A stretch of DNA of 64,000 bases from Mycobacterium interjectum (GCF_900078675.2 NZ_LT546237.1:4419238-4483237); one strand, 5' to 3'. Positions 51,646 to 60,324 are shown, numbered from the stretch's first letter. Notes: generated by a model not told the origin, from the sequence alone. Made by a program: numbers and translations.

Positions 51646-52732
51646 TCAAACAGCGACTCGGAATCTCGCGCAAACATTGCGAAAGCGAGTGCTGGGTTCA
51701 GACCTGCTGGACCTGCTCACCGGTCCGCACGGCGTGGACCGCTACACCGAGCTGGTGGCGCCTACCTGGACGCTGGGCGAGGCCCGCGCCAAGGTCATCG
51801 ACGTCCGCCGCACCACGCCGCGCAGCGTCACGCTCACGCTTGCCCCCAACGAGGCCTTCACGTCCAACCACACCGTTCAAGCCGGCCAGTACGTCAACCT
51901 CACGGTCGACATCGACGGTCGCCGGCACACCCGCTGCTACTCGCCGGCCAACGCCGAAGGCGGCGCCACCCTCGAGCTGACGATCGGCCGCCACGACGGC
52001 GGGCTGGTGTCGAGCCACCTGTACGAGCGGGCCCACCGCGGCATGGTGGTCGGCCTGGTCGGCGCCGGCGGCGACTTCGTCCTGCCCGCGGTGCGGCCGC
52101 GCCGGATCCTGCTCGTCTCCGGCGGAAGCGGCATCACGCCGGTCATGGCGATGCTGCGCACGCTGATCGCCGAGCGCCACCAGGGCGAGGTCGCCTTCGT
52201 GCACTACGCTCGCACGCCCGCCGAGGCGTGCTACCGCGACGAGCTGGCCGCCCACCAGGATCGGGCCGGCGTCCGCGTTCTGCGCGGTTACACCCGGTGC
52301 GATGCCGGTGACCTGGTCGGTCGCTTCGGGCCGGAGCACCTGGCCACCGCCCTGCCCAACCCGGACGCGGTGTTCGTCTGCGGGCCAACGGCTTTGGTCG
52401 AGGCGGTGCAGGACCACTGCGACAACGTCTACACCGAAAGCTTCGTGCCGCCGGTGCTCGACGCTCCGGCCGACCCGTCGGGCGGGCGAATAACGTTCGC
52501 CGACAGCGGGATCGACGCCGTCGACGACGGCCGGTCGCTGCTGGAGCAGGCCGAATCGGCCGGGCTGACGCCGCAGAACGGGTGCCGGATGGGCATCTGT
52601 CACACCTGCACACGGCGCAAGACCGCCGGAACCGTACGCAATTTGATCACCGGCGCGGTGTCGACCCAACCCGACGAGGACGTGCAAATCTGCGTGTCCG
52701 TCCCGGTCGGTGACGTCGACCTATCCCTGTAA
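51638..52732 (+). CDS. Ferredoxin-NAD(P) reductase with C-terminal 2Fe-2S domain (desaturase partner)
   Basis: 364 residues from ATG 51638. An FAD-binding barrel (HTRCYSPANAEGGATLELTI) and NAD(P) domain (LLVSGGSGITPVMAML; FVCGPTALVEAV) are followed by a plant-type 2Fe-2S domain with ligands in NGCRMGICHTCTRRK and QICVSV. It carries electrons from NAD(P)H to the desaturase encoded 26 bp downstream. The pair parallels Rv3230c-DesA3 (Rv3229c) of M. tuberculosis. There is no Shine-Dalgarno site; the ATG sits within the operator-like palindrome, so a very short or absent leader is likely. Confidence 0.9.
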   Translation: MFTQTATRNLAQTLRKRVLGSDLLDLLTGPHGVDRYTELVAPTWTLGEARAKVIDVRRTTPRSVTLTLAPNEAFTSNHTVQAGQYVNLTVDIDGRRHTRCYSPANAEGGATLELTIGRHDGGLVSSHLYERAHRGMVVGLVGAGGDFVLPAVRPRRILLVSGGSGITPVMAMLRTLIAERHQGEVAFVHYARTPAEACYRDELAAHQDRAGVRVLRGYTRCDAGDLVGRFGPEHLATALPNPDAVFVCGPTALVEAVQDHCDNVYTESFVPPVLDAPADPSGGRITFADSGIDAVDDGRSLLEQAESAGLTPQNGCRMGICHTCTRRKTAGTVRNLITGAVSTQPDEDVQICVSVPVGDVDLSL

Positions 52733-52758
52733 CTCTCACCATAGAGAGGAGAAATGCC

Positions 52759-53865
52759 ATGTCAGACAACAAAATTACCCTCACCGCCGAGCAGGCCGAG
52801 GCATTCGGCCGCGAACTCGACGCCATCAAGGAACGCGTGATGGCGGACCTGGGCGAAGAGGACGCCGACTACATCCGCCGCGTCATCAAAGCGCAGCGCG
52901 CGCTGGAAGTCGGCGGCCGGGCACTGCTATTTCTGCCGCCGGCCTGGCCGCTGGGCACCGCGATGCTGGGCGTGTCCAAGATCCTGGACAACATGGAGAT
53001 CGGCCACAACATCATGCATGGCCAGTACGACTGGATGCGCGACCCGGCGATCTCCGGCCGGTCCTTCGAGTGGGACACGGCCTGCCCCGCCGAGCAGTGG
53101 CGGCACTCGCACAACTACATGCACCACACGCACACCAACATCGTCGGGATGGACCGCGACATCGGCTACGGCATCCTGCGGATGAGCGAGGACCAGCGCT
53201 GGACGCCATACTTCATCGGCAATCCCGTGTACGCCTTCCTGCTGATGGTGCTGTTCCAATACGGGGTCGCGCTGCACGAGCTGGAAACCGAACGCATCCG
53301 CTCCGGGGAGATCCGGCTCGCCGACAAGCGCGAGGTGCTGCGCGAGATCTGGAAGAAGACCCGCCGGCAGACCCTCAAGGACTATGTCGCCTTCCCGCTG
53401 CTGGCCGGGCCGTTCGCCCCGTTCGTCTTCGCGGGCAACCTGTCGGCCAACCTGATGCGCAACGTGTGGTCGTACATGATCATCTTCTGCGGCCACTTCC
53501 CGGACGGCACCCAGGAGTTCACCGTCGAGGAGACCAAGGACGAGTCCCGCGGCATGTGGTACTTCCGCCAGGTGCTCGGTTCGGCAAACCTGACCGGGGG
53601 CAAGCTGTTTCACCTGCTGTCCGGCAACCTCTCGCACCAGATCGAGCACCACCTGTTCCCGGACATGCCGGCCCGCAGGTATGCCGAGATCGCGCCCGAG
53701 GTGCAGGAGATCTGCCAGCGGTACGGCATCCCCTACAACCGGGGCCCGCTGCTGCAGCAGTTTGGCACCGTCGTCCGCAAGATCGTCAGGCTGACCTTCC
53801 CGGACTCGTGGACGCGCAAGACCAGCCCTGACCAGCCCGCCGATCGGGTCCCGGTCGCCGCATAA
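52759..53865 (+). CDS. Membrane fatty-acid desaturase (DesA3-like)
   Basis: 368 residues. Three histidine boxes bind the diiron site: GHNIMHGQ (H83, H87), RHSHNYMHHTHTN (H118, H122, H123) and HQIEHHLFPD. Helices flank the boxes (ALLFLPPAWPLGTAMLGVSKIL; PVYAFLLMVLFQYGVAL). By analogy with DesA3 it would introduce a delta-9 double bond into stearoyl-CoA in the cytoplasmic membrane, using electrons from the upstream reductase. A GAGAGGAG site precedes the ATG. The TetR gene nearby likely adjusts it to membrane saturation. Confidence 0.92.
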   Translation: MSDNKITLTAEQAEAFGRELDAIKERVMADLGEEDADYIRRVIKAQRALEVGGRALLFLPPAWPLGTAMLGVSKILDNMEIGHNIMHGQYDWMRDPAISGRSFEWDTACPAEQWRHSHNYMHHTHTNIVGMDRDIGYGILRMSEDQRWTPYFIGNPVYAFLLMVLFQYGVALHELETERIRSGEIRLADKREVLREIWKKTRRQTLKDYVAFPLLAGPFAPFVFAGNLSANLMRNVWSYMIIFCGHFPDGTQEFTVEETKDESRGMWYFRQVLGSANLTGGKLFHLLSGNLSHQIEHHLFPDMPARRYAEIAPEVQEICQRYGIPYNRGPLLQQFGTVVRKIVRLTFPDSWTRKTSPDQPADRVPVAA

Positions 53866-53919
53866 CGTATCTGTCCCGCTTCTGTCCGGAGCATTGCCTC
53901 GGGCCCGTTCCGGGGGACA

Positions 53920-54444
53920 ATGAGGTGCGTGGAATGGACCGGCGCACGCTACGCGGACACCCCCACGGTGGAAGCCTCTACGTGGATCGACGCTGACCCG
54001 GCGCGGGTCTGGGATCTGGTCTCCGACATCCAGTTGATGCCGACGTTCAGCAACGAGCTCAAGGCGGTGGAGTGGGCCGAGGGATCCGACCGGCCCCGGG
54101 CCGGCGCCCGCTTCGTCGGCCATAACGAGCACGAGGCGTTCGGGCAGTGGAGCACCACCTCGCAGATCGTCGCGTGCGATCGCCCGCGCGAATTCGCCTG
54201 GGCGGTGGGTGAAATCGAAAATCCGTCGGCGACCTGGCGGTTTCGGCTGAAGCCCCGGGACGGCGGCACCCTCCTGAGCTTCTGGATGCGGATGGGACCG
54301 GGACGTTCGGGGCTTTCCGTGGCCATCGACTCGATGCCCGACAAGGAAGAAAAGATCGTGTTCGTGCGGATGCGGGAATTCGAGGCCGCGATCACCAAGA
54401 CGCTCGCCGCGCTCAAGAGGCTGGCCGAACGCGGGGTCCGTTGA
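53920..54444 (+). CDS. SRPBCC family protein (polyketide cyclase-like)
   Basis: 174 residues. EASTWIDADPARVWDLVSDIQLMPTFSNELKAVEW, a basic glycine-rich middle and a long C-terminal helix (FVRMREFEAAITKTLAALKRL) follow the SRPBCC plan for binding a hydrophobic ligand. Role unknown. The ATG at 53920 has no clear Shine-Dalgarno site; GTG 53926 and later starts are possible. The stop overlaps the F420-type oxidoreductase start by one base (TGATG), so the two are co-translated and may handle the same lipid or polyketide. Confidence 0.78.
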   Translation: MRCVEWTGARYADTPTVEASTWIDADPARVWDLVSDIQLMPTFSNELKAVEWAEGSDRPRAGARFVGHNEHEAFGQWSTTSQIVACDRPREFAWAVGEIENPSATWRFRLKPRDGGTLLSFWMRMGPGRSGLSVAIDSMPDKEEKIVFVRMREFEAAITKTLAALKRLAERGVR

Positions 54445-55484
54445 TGCGGACGGCGACGACGGTCGAGTTGTCCGGCGCCGCAGACGAAGTCGTCACCTTG
54501 GTGCTCGAGGCGGAGAAGCTGGGTCTCGACGTGTGCTGGGTGGCCGAGGCGTGGGGTTCGGACGCGCCGTCGGCGCTGGGCTACCTCGCGGCGCGGACCG
54601 ACCGGGTGCTGCTCGGTTCCGGCATCCTGCAGGTCGGCACCCGCTCGCCCGTCCTGGTGGCCCAGACCGCGATCACGCTGTCCAACCTGTCGAACGGGCG
54701 ATTCCTGCTGGGCCTGGGGGCGTCGGGTCCGCAGGTGATCGAGGGCCTGCACGGCGTCTCGTTCAACCGGCCGCTGGCGCGTATCGCCGAGACCGTCGAT
54801 GTCGTGCGGCAGGCGTTCGGCGGAGGCAAGATCTCGTACGCCGGGAAGGAATTCCAGATCCCAAGGCTCGGCGGTGAGGCGGTGCCGATGCGGCTGTCGA
54901 CCCGGCCCGAGCACGCCGTTCCGATCTATTTGGCGGCGCTGTCGCCGGCGATGCTGCGCCTGACCGGGCGGATCGCCGACGGCTGGCTGGGCACCAGCTT
55001 CGTGCCGGAGGGCGCCGCCGATGCCTACTTCTCGCACCTCGACGAGGGCTTGGCCGCCGCCGGGCGCGGTCGCGCCGACATCGACATCTGCCAGGGCGCC
55101 GAGGTCGCCTTCGCCGCGGATGAAGACGAGCTGCGCGGGATGGTCGCGGGCCGCAAAAAGGAGCTCGCCTTCAGCCTCGGTGGCATGGGGTCGTCGAGCA
55201 CCAACTTCTACAACCAGGCCTACAGCCGCCAAGGCTGGGCCGACGTGGCGGCCGAGGTCCGCCAGCGCTGGCAGCGCGGCGACCGCGACGGCGCGGCAGG
55301 GTTGGTGACCGACGAAATGGTCCTCGCCACCACGCTCATCGGGACCGAGGAGATGGTGCGGTCCCGGCTCGCTGTCTGGCGCGACGCCGGCGTCAACACC
55401 GTGCGGCTGTATCCCGCCGGCGAAACGTTGGATGCCAAACTGAGAACCCTGGGCCGCGCCATCGAGTTGGTCGGCGAGGTTTAA
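54444..55484 (+). CDS. Luciferase-like F420-dependent oxidoreductase
   Basis: 346 residues of the luciferase-like monooxygenase superfamily, F420 branch: LVLEAEKLGLDVCWVAEAWGSDAPSALGYLAARTDR, GRFLLGLGASGPQVIEGLHG and RIADGWLGTSF. Such enzymes use F420 to reduce or oxidise an unknown substrate. ATG 54444 overlaps the SRPBCC stop; a TTG at 54441 is less likely. The TAA stop shares bases with the TAA of the convergent DUF1214 gene (TTAA, 55481-55484). Confidence 0.87.
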   Translation: MRTATTVELSGAADEVVTLVLEAEKLGLDVCWVAEAWGSDAPSALGYLAARTDRVLLGSGILQVGTRSPVLVAQTAITLSNLSNGRFLLGLGASGPQVIEGLHGVSFNRPLARIAETVDVVRQAFGGGKISYAGKEFQIPRLGGEAVPMRLSTRPEHAVPIYLAALSPAMLRLTGRIADGWLGTSFVPEGAADAYFSHLDEGLAAAGRGRADIDICQGAEVAFAADEDELRGMVAGRKKELAFSLGGMGSSSTNFYNQAYSRQGWADVAAEVRQRWQRGDRDGAAGLVTDEMVLATTLIGTEEMVRSRLAVWRDAGVNTVRLYPAGETLDAKLRTLGRAIELVGEV

Positions 55485-56584
55485 AGCACCGCGGTCGGCG
55501 CCTCGGACAGCTTGACGAGTTTCACGTCGGGGCGCTCGGGCACCCCGTCGGCCAGGAACCAGCGGAAGGCGAGGTTGCCTCGCGGATAGCCCAGCGTGGT
55601 CAGCGAATTCGGGTGGGCGGTCAGCATGTGGGACACGACGATGGTCACCGAGCCGTCGCTGTTGAGCGCGGCGCTGTGCCCATTGACCGAGCAGCGCGCA
55701 TCTGACGCGCCGAAGGTGGCCATGAACTGGTTCCACACCACCATGTTCCAGAATCGGCACGCCGGCGGTCGGTGCGTGATCACCAGCGCCTCGTCGTCGT
55801 CGAGCACAAAGCTGCCGTAGGAGTAGCACGCATCGCGGGCCGACCAGCCGAAGTTGGCGTCGGGCACCTGATAGGGGTGGGCGAATTCGTTGGCAGCATG
55901 GGCGGTTTCGTGCCCGAGCGCGTGCTCGTCAGCAACGCGCTCACCGACGGCCAGCGGGACGATGGCAAGCATCGTGCGCAGCCAGGTGGCGGCCGCGCGC
56001 AGGCTCGCGGCCGTTTCGGCGTCGCCGTGCCGAATCGGATCCGGCTCGTCGAACGCCTCGATGTGCCAGACGACCGGGCGGCCGGTCAGCGGGTCGGCCT
56101 GGTAATCGCGGGTCATCAGCACGGCCGCGTCGGGGGTCGGGGGGAATTCGAAGCTGAAGTTGCCGTCGGCGTCGACGTCGAGGTCACTGTCGCGGATTAT
56201 CGACACGACCCGGTCCGACCAGGCGCCCGGCGACGGCTCGTTGTAGGCCGTCACCGAAAAGTACACGCTGTCACCGCGATTCCCACTGATGTGGTAGCGC
56301 CGCTTCGGATCGACCGGGCACAGGAAGTAGTAGGCGTCGGTGTTGTCGCCGCCCCAGCGGCGGTCCCGGCGGAACGGCGTGTTCACCGCGACGAACTGCG
56401 GCCGGCCGGGCTCGGGGAACAGGTAGGCGTCCAGGGCGACGCCGAGCGTGGTGGCCAGCGTGCGGTAGCCGTCGGCGATGTGGCGATCGTCGGTGACCGC
56501 GCGGTCGCCCTCGAGGAAGCCGCGGTCGAGACCACCGAGGGTGGCCAGTAGCTCCTGCCACGCGGCCGTCGATTCGTGCGTCAT
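55481..56584 (-). CDS. DUF1214 domain protein
   Basis: 367 residues from ATG 56584. The C-terminal part (FNMVVWNQFMAT-like block RFWNMVVWNQFMATFGASDARCSV, then VTIVVSHMLTAHPNSLTTLGYPRGNLAFRWFLAD) is the DUF1214 pattern, and the middle (YFLCPVDPKRRYHISGNRGDSVYFSVTAYNEP) is commonly paired with it. Function is not established; homologues are found next to fatty-acid and lipid genes. The start overlaps the TetR stop (ATGA), which indicates control by that regulator. Confidence 0.82.
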   Translation of the reverse strand: MTHESTAAWQELLATLGGLDRGFLEGDRAVTDDRHIADGYRTLATTLGVALDAYLFPEPGRPQFVAVNTPFRRDRRWGGDNTDAYYFLCPVDPKRRYHISGNRGDSVYFSVTAYNEPSPGAWSDRVVSIIRDSDLDVDADGNFSFEFPPTPDAAVLMTRDYQADPLTGRPVVWHIEAFDEPDPIRHGDAETAASLRAAATWLRTMLAIVPLAVGERVADEHALGHETAHAANEFAHPYQVPDANFGWSARDACYSYGSFVLDDDEALVITHRPPACRFWNMVVWNQFMATFGASDARCSVNGHSAALNSDGSVTIVVSHMLTAHPNSLTTLGYPRGNLAFRWFLADGVPERPDVKLVKLSEAPTAVL

Positions 56585-57156
56585 GCGCGGATTCCTTTCA
56601 GAAGCAAGGTGGTGGTGCGGTCGACCCACGCGTCGTCGAGTTCGGCGACGCGGGTCAACAGGCCCATGAGCGTGATGCCGGCGATCGCCTCGGTCAATTC
56701 GGCGGCGGTGACGTCGGACCGGACCTCGCCGCGGCCCGCGGCCCGCCGCAGCAACTCTGCGAGGCCGCCGCCGACGACGCCGGCGAATCGCTCCAACAGC
56801 GCCGAGTGCAGCGTCGGGTCCGCGGCCATCTCGGCCACCAGCCCGGGCAGGGCCGCCCTGGCGGGTGGTGTCGTCAGGAAAGCCATTGAGCGGCGGACCA
56901 TTTCGCGCAGGTCGTCGGGCAACGTTCCGGTATCGGGCAACTCGGTCGCCGCGCCGATAGGAAACACCGCCTCGTGGACGAGGTGCGCCTTGCTCGGCCA
57001 GCGGCGGTAGATCGCGGGCTTGCTGGTGCCGGCCCGTTCGGCGATCGCGGAGACCAACAGCCCGGCATAGCCCGTCTCGGCGAGCAGTTCGACGGTGGCG
57101 CTCAGCACCGCGCCGTCGATGCGTGGGTCGCGGGGTCGGCCAAAATCCACTACCAT
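56581..57156 (-). CDS. TetR-family regulator
   Basis: 191 residues from ATG 57156. The helix-turn-helix (IDGAVLSATVELLAETGYAGLLVSAIAERAGTSKPAIYRRWPSK) is of the AcrR-like group with a C-terminal TetR_C domain. It forms a two-gene operon with the DUF1214 protein and is divergent from the sulfotransferase, with only 28 bp between the start codons. TTAC-N10-GTAA lies in this gap and is likely its operator, so both sides may be repressed at once. A TATGTT hexamer (57177-57172) fits its -10 box. Confidence 0.86.
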   Translation of the reverse strand: MVVDFGRPRDPRIDGAVLSATVELLAETGYAGLLVSAIAERAGTSKPAIYRRWPSKAHLVHEAVFPIGAATELPDTGTLPDDLREMVRRSMAFLTTPPARAALPGLVAEMAADPTLHSALLERFAGVVGGGLAELLRRAAGRGEVRSDVTAAELTEAIAGITLMGLLTRVAELDDAWVDRTTTLLLKGIRA

Positions 57157-57173
57157 TACGAAACTGAGAGTAA
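57156..57173. promoter_or_regulatory. TTAC-N10-GTAA inverted repeat between TetR and sulfotransferase genes
   Basis: 18 bp covering the first base of the TetR start codon and both candidate -10 boxes (TAACAT at 57171-57176 on the plus strand, which lies 8 nt before the GTG at 57185). The layout implies leaderless or near-leaderless divergent transcripts. Confidence 0.45.
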
Positions 57174-57184
57174 CATAAGTCGCC

Positions 57185-58420
57185 GTGACCGCCGCCGTTC
57201 GCCTTGACGACCTCGCCCAGCCCCGGTTCAGCCCCGAGGCGCAGCAAATTCTCGACATGGTGGCCACGCTGGCGCCGGACTGTCCGTTGGACGCCGGCGC
57301 GCTGCACGCCCGGGCCGCCGCCGATACCGGCCTCACCGATTTCGGCTCCGAGGACTACCGAGAACGGCTCGACGTCTACCTCGCCGCGCTGCGCGAGATC
57401 GACGGGTTGCACGCGGCAGGCGCGGTCAACTTCTACGCGCAGCTGGTGCAGTTGCTCAAGAACCGGCTCCTGTTCACCGACCTGGTGAGCAGGCATCCCG
57501 ACATCGACGACATCGAGCTGGTGCCGCCGATCGTGATCGCCGGCCTGCCCCGCACCGGCACCACCCATCTGCACAACCTGCTGGCGGCGCCGCCCACCTT
57601 CCGCACCATGCCGTACTGGGAAAGCGTCGAACCGTTTCCGCTGCCGCAGGAGGCGGGCCTCGAGCCCGACCCGCGGCGGGTCCGGATGGACGTCGGGATC
57701 GGCGCGATCAACACCGTGATGCCGTATTTCCCGCTCATGCACGAGATGACCACCGATCACGTCCACGAAGAAATCCAGTTGCTGGCCAACGACTTTTCGA
57801 CGATGCTCTTCGAGACGGTGGCCGACGTGCCGCGCTGGCGCGACTACTACCAGGCCCACGACCAAACACCGCACTACGAATACCTCGCCCGGCAACTCAA
57901 GGCCATGCAGTTTCTGCGCGGCGGGCGGCGCTGGCTGCTCAAGTCGCCCCAGCACCTCGAGCAGGTGCCGGTGTTGGACCGCGTCTTTCCCGGCAGCATC
58001 GTGGTGTTCACCCACCGCGACCCTGTCCCCGTGGCGCTGTCGATGATCGCGATGATCACTTACTCGGCGCGCATGCACCGCTCGCCGGTGCCGGTGCCGC
58101 AGATCGCGCAATACTGGGTCGACCGCCTCGACCAGATGCTGGCCGCACTCGTCCGCGACCGCGACACGATCGGTCCACAACGCTCGATCGACATTCGCTT
58201 CGACGATTTCATGGCCGACGAAACCGGCGTCGCCGAGCGGGTGTACGCGCTGGCCGGCGAGCCGTTCACCGAGCCGGCGCGTCGGGCGGTCGCCGACTAC
58301 CTGGCGGGCCACCAGCGCGGCCGGCTCGGAAACGTCGAAACGTCCTACGAAATGTTCGGCCTCACGGAGGACAGCCTGCGGTCGCGCTTCGCGCCCTATG
58401 TGAAACGGTTCCTGGCTTAA
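57185..58420 (+). CDS. PAPS-dependent sulfotransferase family protein
   Basis: 411 residues. The 5'-phosphosulfate-binding loop is GLPRTGTTHLHNLL (120-133), with the 3'-phosphate region FTHRDPVPVALSM. This is the sulfotransferase_3-like group expanded in mycobacteria (Stf-type), which sulfates lipids, sterols or glycolipids. The acceptor is unknown. GTG 57185 lacks a Shine-Dalgarno site but lies 8 nt after TAACAT, so the mRNA is probably leaderless. It shares its control region with the divergent TetR gene. Confidence 0.86.
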   Translation: MTAAVRLDDLAQPRFSPEAQQILDMVATLAPDCPLDAGALHARAAADTGLTDFGSEDYRERLDVYLAALREIDGLHAAGAVNFYAQLVQLLKNRLLFTDLVSRHPDIDDIELVPPIVIAGLPRTGTTHLHNLLAAPPTFRTMPYWESVEPFPLPQEAGLEPDPRRVRMDVGIGAINTVMPYFPLMHEMTTDHVHEEIQLLANDFSTMLFETVADVPRWRDYYQAHDQTPHYEYLARQLKAMQFLRGGRRWLLKSPQHLEQVPVLDRVFPGSIVVFTHRDPVPVALSMIAMITYSARMHRSPVPVPQIAQYWVDRLDQMLAALVRDRDTIGPQRSIDIRFDDFMADETGVAERVYALAGEPFTEPARRAVADYLAGHQRGRLGNVETSYEMFGLTEDSLRSRFAPYVKRFLA

Positions 58421-58453
58421 TCATCGTCGCGGCGTCGAGTACCTTCTCAACAC

Positions 58454-59344
58454 ATGGTCGCTATGCCCGCGCTGGACGGTGTCGAACACAGGTACATCGA
58501 GCTCGGGGATGGCGTCACCATCCACGTCGCGGACGCCGGTCCGGCCCATGGGCCCGCGGTGATGCTGGTGCACGGCTTTCCCCAGAACTGGTGGGAGTGG
58601 CACGAACTGATCGGTCCGCTCGCCGCCGACGGCTATCGCGTGCTGTGCCCCGACCTGCGGGGCGCGGGGTGGAGCTCGGCGCCGCCGTCCCGATACCTCA
58701 AGAACGACATGGCCGACGACTTGGCCGCGGTGCTGGACCGTTTGGGCGTCGCGACCGTCAAACTGGCCGCCCATGACTGGGGCGGCCCTGTCGCGTTCAC
58801 CATGATGCTGCGCCATCCGGAGAAGGTCACCGGATTTTTCGGGATGAACACCTCCGCGCCATGGACCAAGCCCAACCTCAAGCTGCTGCGCAACGTCTGG
58901 CGGTTCTGGTACCAGGTCCCCATAGCGCTGCCGGTGATCGGCCCGCGCGTGGTCGGCGATCCGAAGGCCCGGTTCTACCGGTCGCTGGCCTCGTGGGTCG
59001 GCGGGGACTACCTGGTGCCCGAGGACGACGTCCACTTCTACATCGAGTGCATGCGCCAGCCCGGGCATGCGTTGGCCGGCTCGCGGTGGTACCGCACCTT
59101 TTTGAGCACGGAGCTGTTGCGCTGGCTGCGCGGCGAATACAACGACGCCCACGTCGAGGTGCCGGTCCGTTGGCTGAGCGGGACGAAGGATCCCGTGCTC
59201 ACCGTGGACCTGTTGGACGGATACGCCGACCGCATCAGCGATTTCGAGGTCGAGGTCGTCGAGGGCGCCGGCCACTGGATCGTCGAGGAGCGCCCCGAGC
59301 TGGTCCTCGACCGCCTCCGGGCCTTCCTGCGCGCCGAAACGTAA
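58454..59344 (+). CDS. ephF: Epoxide hydrolase-like alpha/beta hydrolase EphF
   Basis: 296 residues. The oxyanion HGFP (40-43, VHGFPQNWWEWHE), the nucleophile D108 in AAHDWGGPVAF and a C-terminal histidine in GAGHWIVEERPE fit the epoxide hydrolase triad, with a lid domain in between. Orthologue of Rv0134 (about 300 residues). It opens epoxides to diols, in detoxification or lipid turnover. The stop is followed at once by repeat E2. Confidence 0.9.
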   Translation: MVAMPALDGVEHRYIELGDGVTIHVADAGPAHGPAVMLVHGFPQNWWEWHELIGPLAADGYRVLCPDLRGAGWSSAPPSRYLKNDMADDLAAVLDRLGVATVKLAAHDWGGPVAFTMMLRHPEKVTGFFGMNTSAPWTKPNLKLLRNVWRFWYQVPIALPVIGPRVVGDPKARFYRSLASWVGGDYLVPEDDVHFYIECMRQPGHALAGSRWYRTFLSTELLRWLRGEYNDAHVEVPVRWLSGTKDPVLTVDLLDGYADRISDFEVEVVEGAGHWIVEERPELVLDRLRAFLRAET

Positions 59345-59410
59345 ACTGCTGCGACGTTTTTCGGGGCGTGTCGTGCGCGTAGTTTCAGTGTCGCGAGGGC
59401 CGAACGCGGC
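59344..59410 (+). repeat. Intergenic repeat E2 (homologous to E1 at 45.30 kb)
   Basis: AACTGCTGCGACGTTTTTCG and the next bases match E1 with 3 differences in 31, then diverge before a shared GTGTCGCGA. It starts within the ephF stop codon, so the unit marks the 3' end of both host genes. Confidence 0.6.
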
Positions 59411-59417
59411 CGCCGCG

Positions 59418-59630
59418 TCACTCGACGCCGATGGTGACCTCGGTGGACTTGATGAACACCGTCGCCGGCTGACCGACCGCCAGGCCGAGGTCGGTCGCCG
59501 CGTCCTTGGTGACCGAGGACGTGACGATCTGGTCGCCGCCGTCGAGCTTGACCTTGACGATCGCCATCACGCTGCCGAGATCGACCTCGGTGATAGTTCC
59601 CTTGAGCTGGTTCCGCGTCGACAGCCGCAT
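59418..59630 (-). CDS. Stand-alone TOBE/Mop molybdate-binding protein (molbindin-like)
   Basis: 70 residues making up one Mop/TOBE domain: STRNQLKGTITEVDLGSVMAIVKVKLDGGDQIVTSSVTKDAATDLGLAVGQPATVFIKSTEV. Single-domain molbindins oligomerise to bind molybdate or tungstate and buffer it in the cytoplasm. No molybdate transporter or molybdoenzyme is adjacent. It lies between ephF and the TetR gene on the same strand as the latter. Confidence 0.88.
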   Translation of the reverse strand: MRLSTRNQLKGTITEVDLGSVMAIVKVKLDGGDQIVTSSVTKDAATDLGLAVGQPATVFIKSTEVTIGVE

Positions 59631-59667
59631 CGCAATCCTCCAAGTCCATTTGGGGTCCGCGACGAGC

Positions 59668-60285
59668 CTAACTTCGCGGGCCCAGCAGGGCTATGGAGGC
59701 GTCGACGGCCGGTTCGACGATTTCGCGGACGGGCCGGCCGTCCTCGACCGACAGCGCGGTCAGCTCCCGTAGACCGCCCAGCAGGATCACGGCCAGCGGC
59801 GCGGTCAACGGCGGCAGCTCCGCGCGGCGAAATCCCGGGCTCGCACTGAGGTCGATCAGCAGGTTGGACAACAACTGCACGCCGCGGCGCTGGACCGGCC
59901 GGGCGACGGCGCCCAGCGACGGGAGCTCGCGAATCAAGCTCAAGGTGATGGCCGGGCGGGCCTCCATGTGTTCGACGTAGGCCTCGACGGCCTGACGAAT
60001 CTGTCGGTGCCAGTCCGCCTCGGGATCGACCGCGGCGACGATGCTCTCGCCGAGCTTCTCGATGTCGGCGCGCAGCAACTCCAGGAAGCACTCCTCCTTG
60101 CTGGCGAACTGGTCGTAAAACGTGCGCTTTGACGTGCGGGCGTGGCGGACCACGTCGGCGACGGTGCTGGCGCGGTAGCCACGCTCGCCGATCGAAGCGG
60201 CGAGACCGTCGAGCAGCCGGAGCCGAAAGGGATCCGATTCGTCCAGGGCATCGGCGAGGACCGCGGTGTCGACCGTTGATATCAC
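59668..60285 (-). CDS. TetR-family regulator (Rv0135c type)
   Basis: 205 residues. The N-terminal helix-turn-helix (LLDGLAASIGERGYRASTVADVVRHARTSKRTFYDQFASKEECF) is typical of TetR. Divergent from cyp138 as in M. tuberculosis. Two identical-spaced dyads GGTAC-N6-GTACC lie between the two genes, 40-88 bp upstream of this start, so it probably represses itself and the P450 until a ligand, perhaps the P450 substrate, binds. Confidence 0.9.
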   Translation of the reverse strand: MISTVDTAVLADALDESDPFRLRLLDGLAASIGERGYRASTVADVVRHARTSKRTFYDQFASKEECFLELLRADIEKLGESIVAAVDPEADWHRQIRQAVEAYVEHMEARPAITLSLIRELPSLGAVARPVQRRGVQLLSNLLIDLSASPGFRRAELPPLTAPLAVILLGGLRELTALSVEDGRPVREIVEPAVDASIALLGPRS

Positions 60286-60324
60286 AGGCGGCGCCCCTTC
60301 GCGAACACGGACCTTGTCAGGTTT

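Noticed and set aside
56585-58312. 943-codon minus-strand frame continuing upstream of the DUF1214 gene
   Set aside because: The upstream part is antisense to the sulfotransferase and overlaps the TetR gene. The DUF1214 domain starts at ATG 56584, coupled to the TetR stop.
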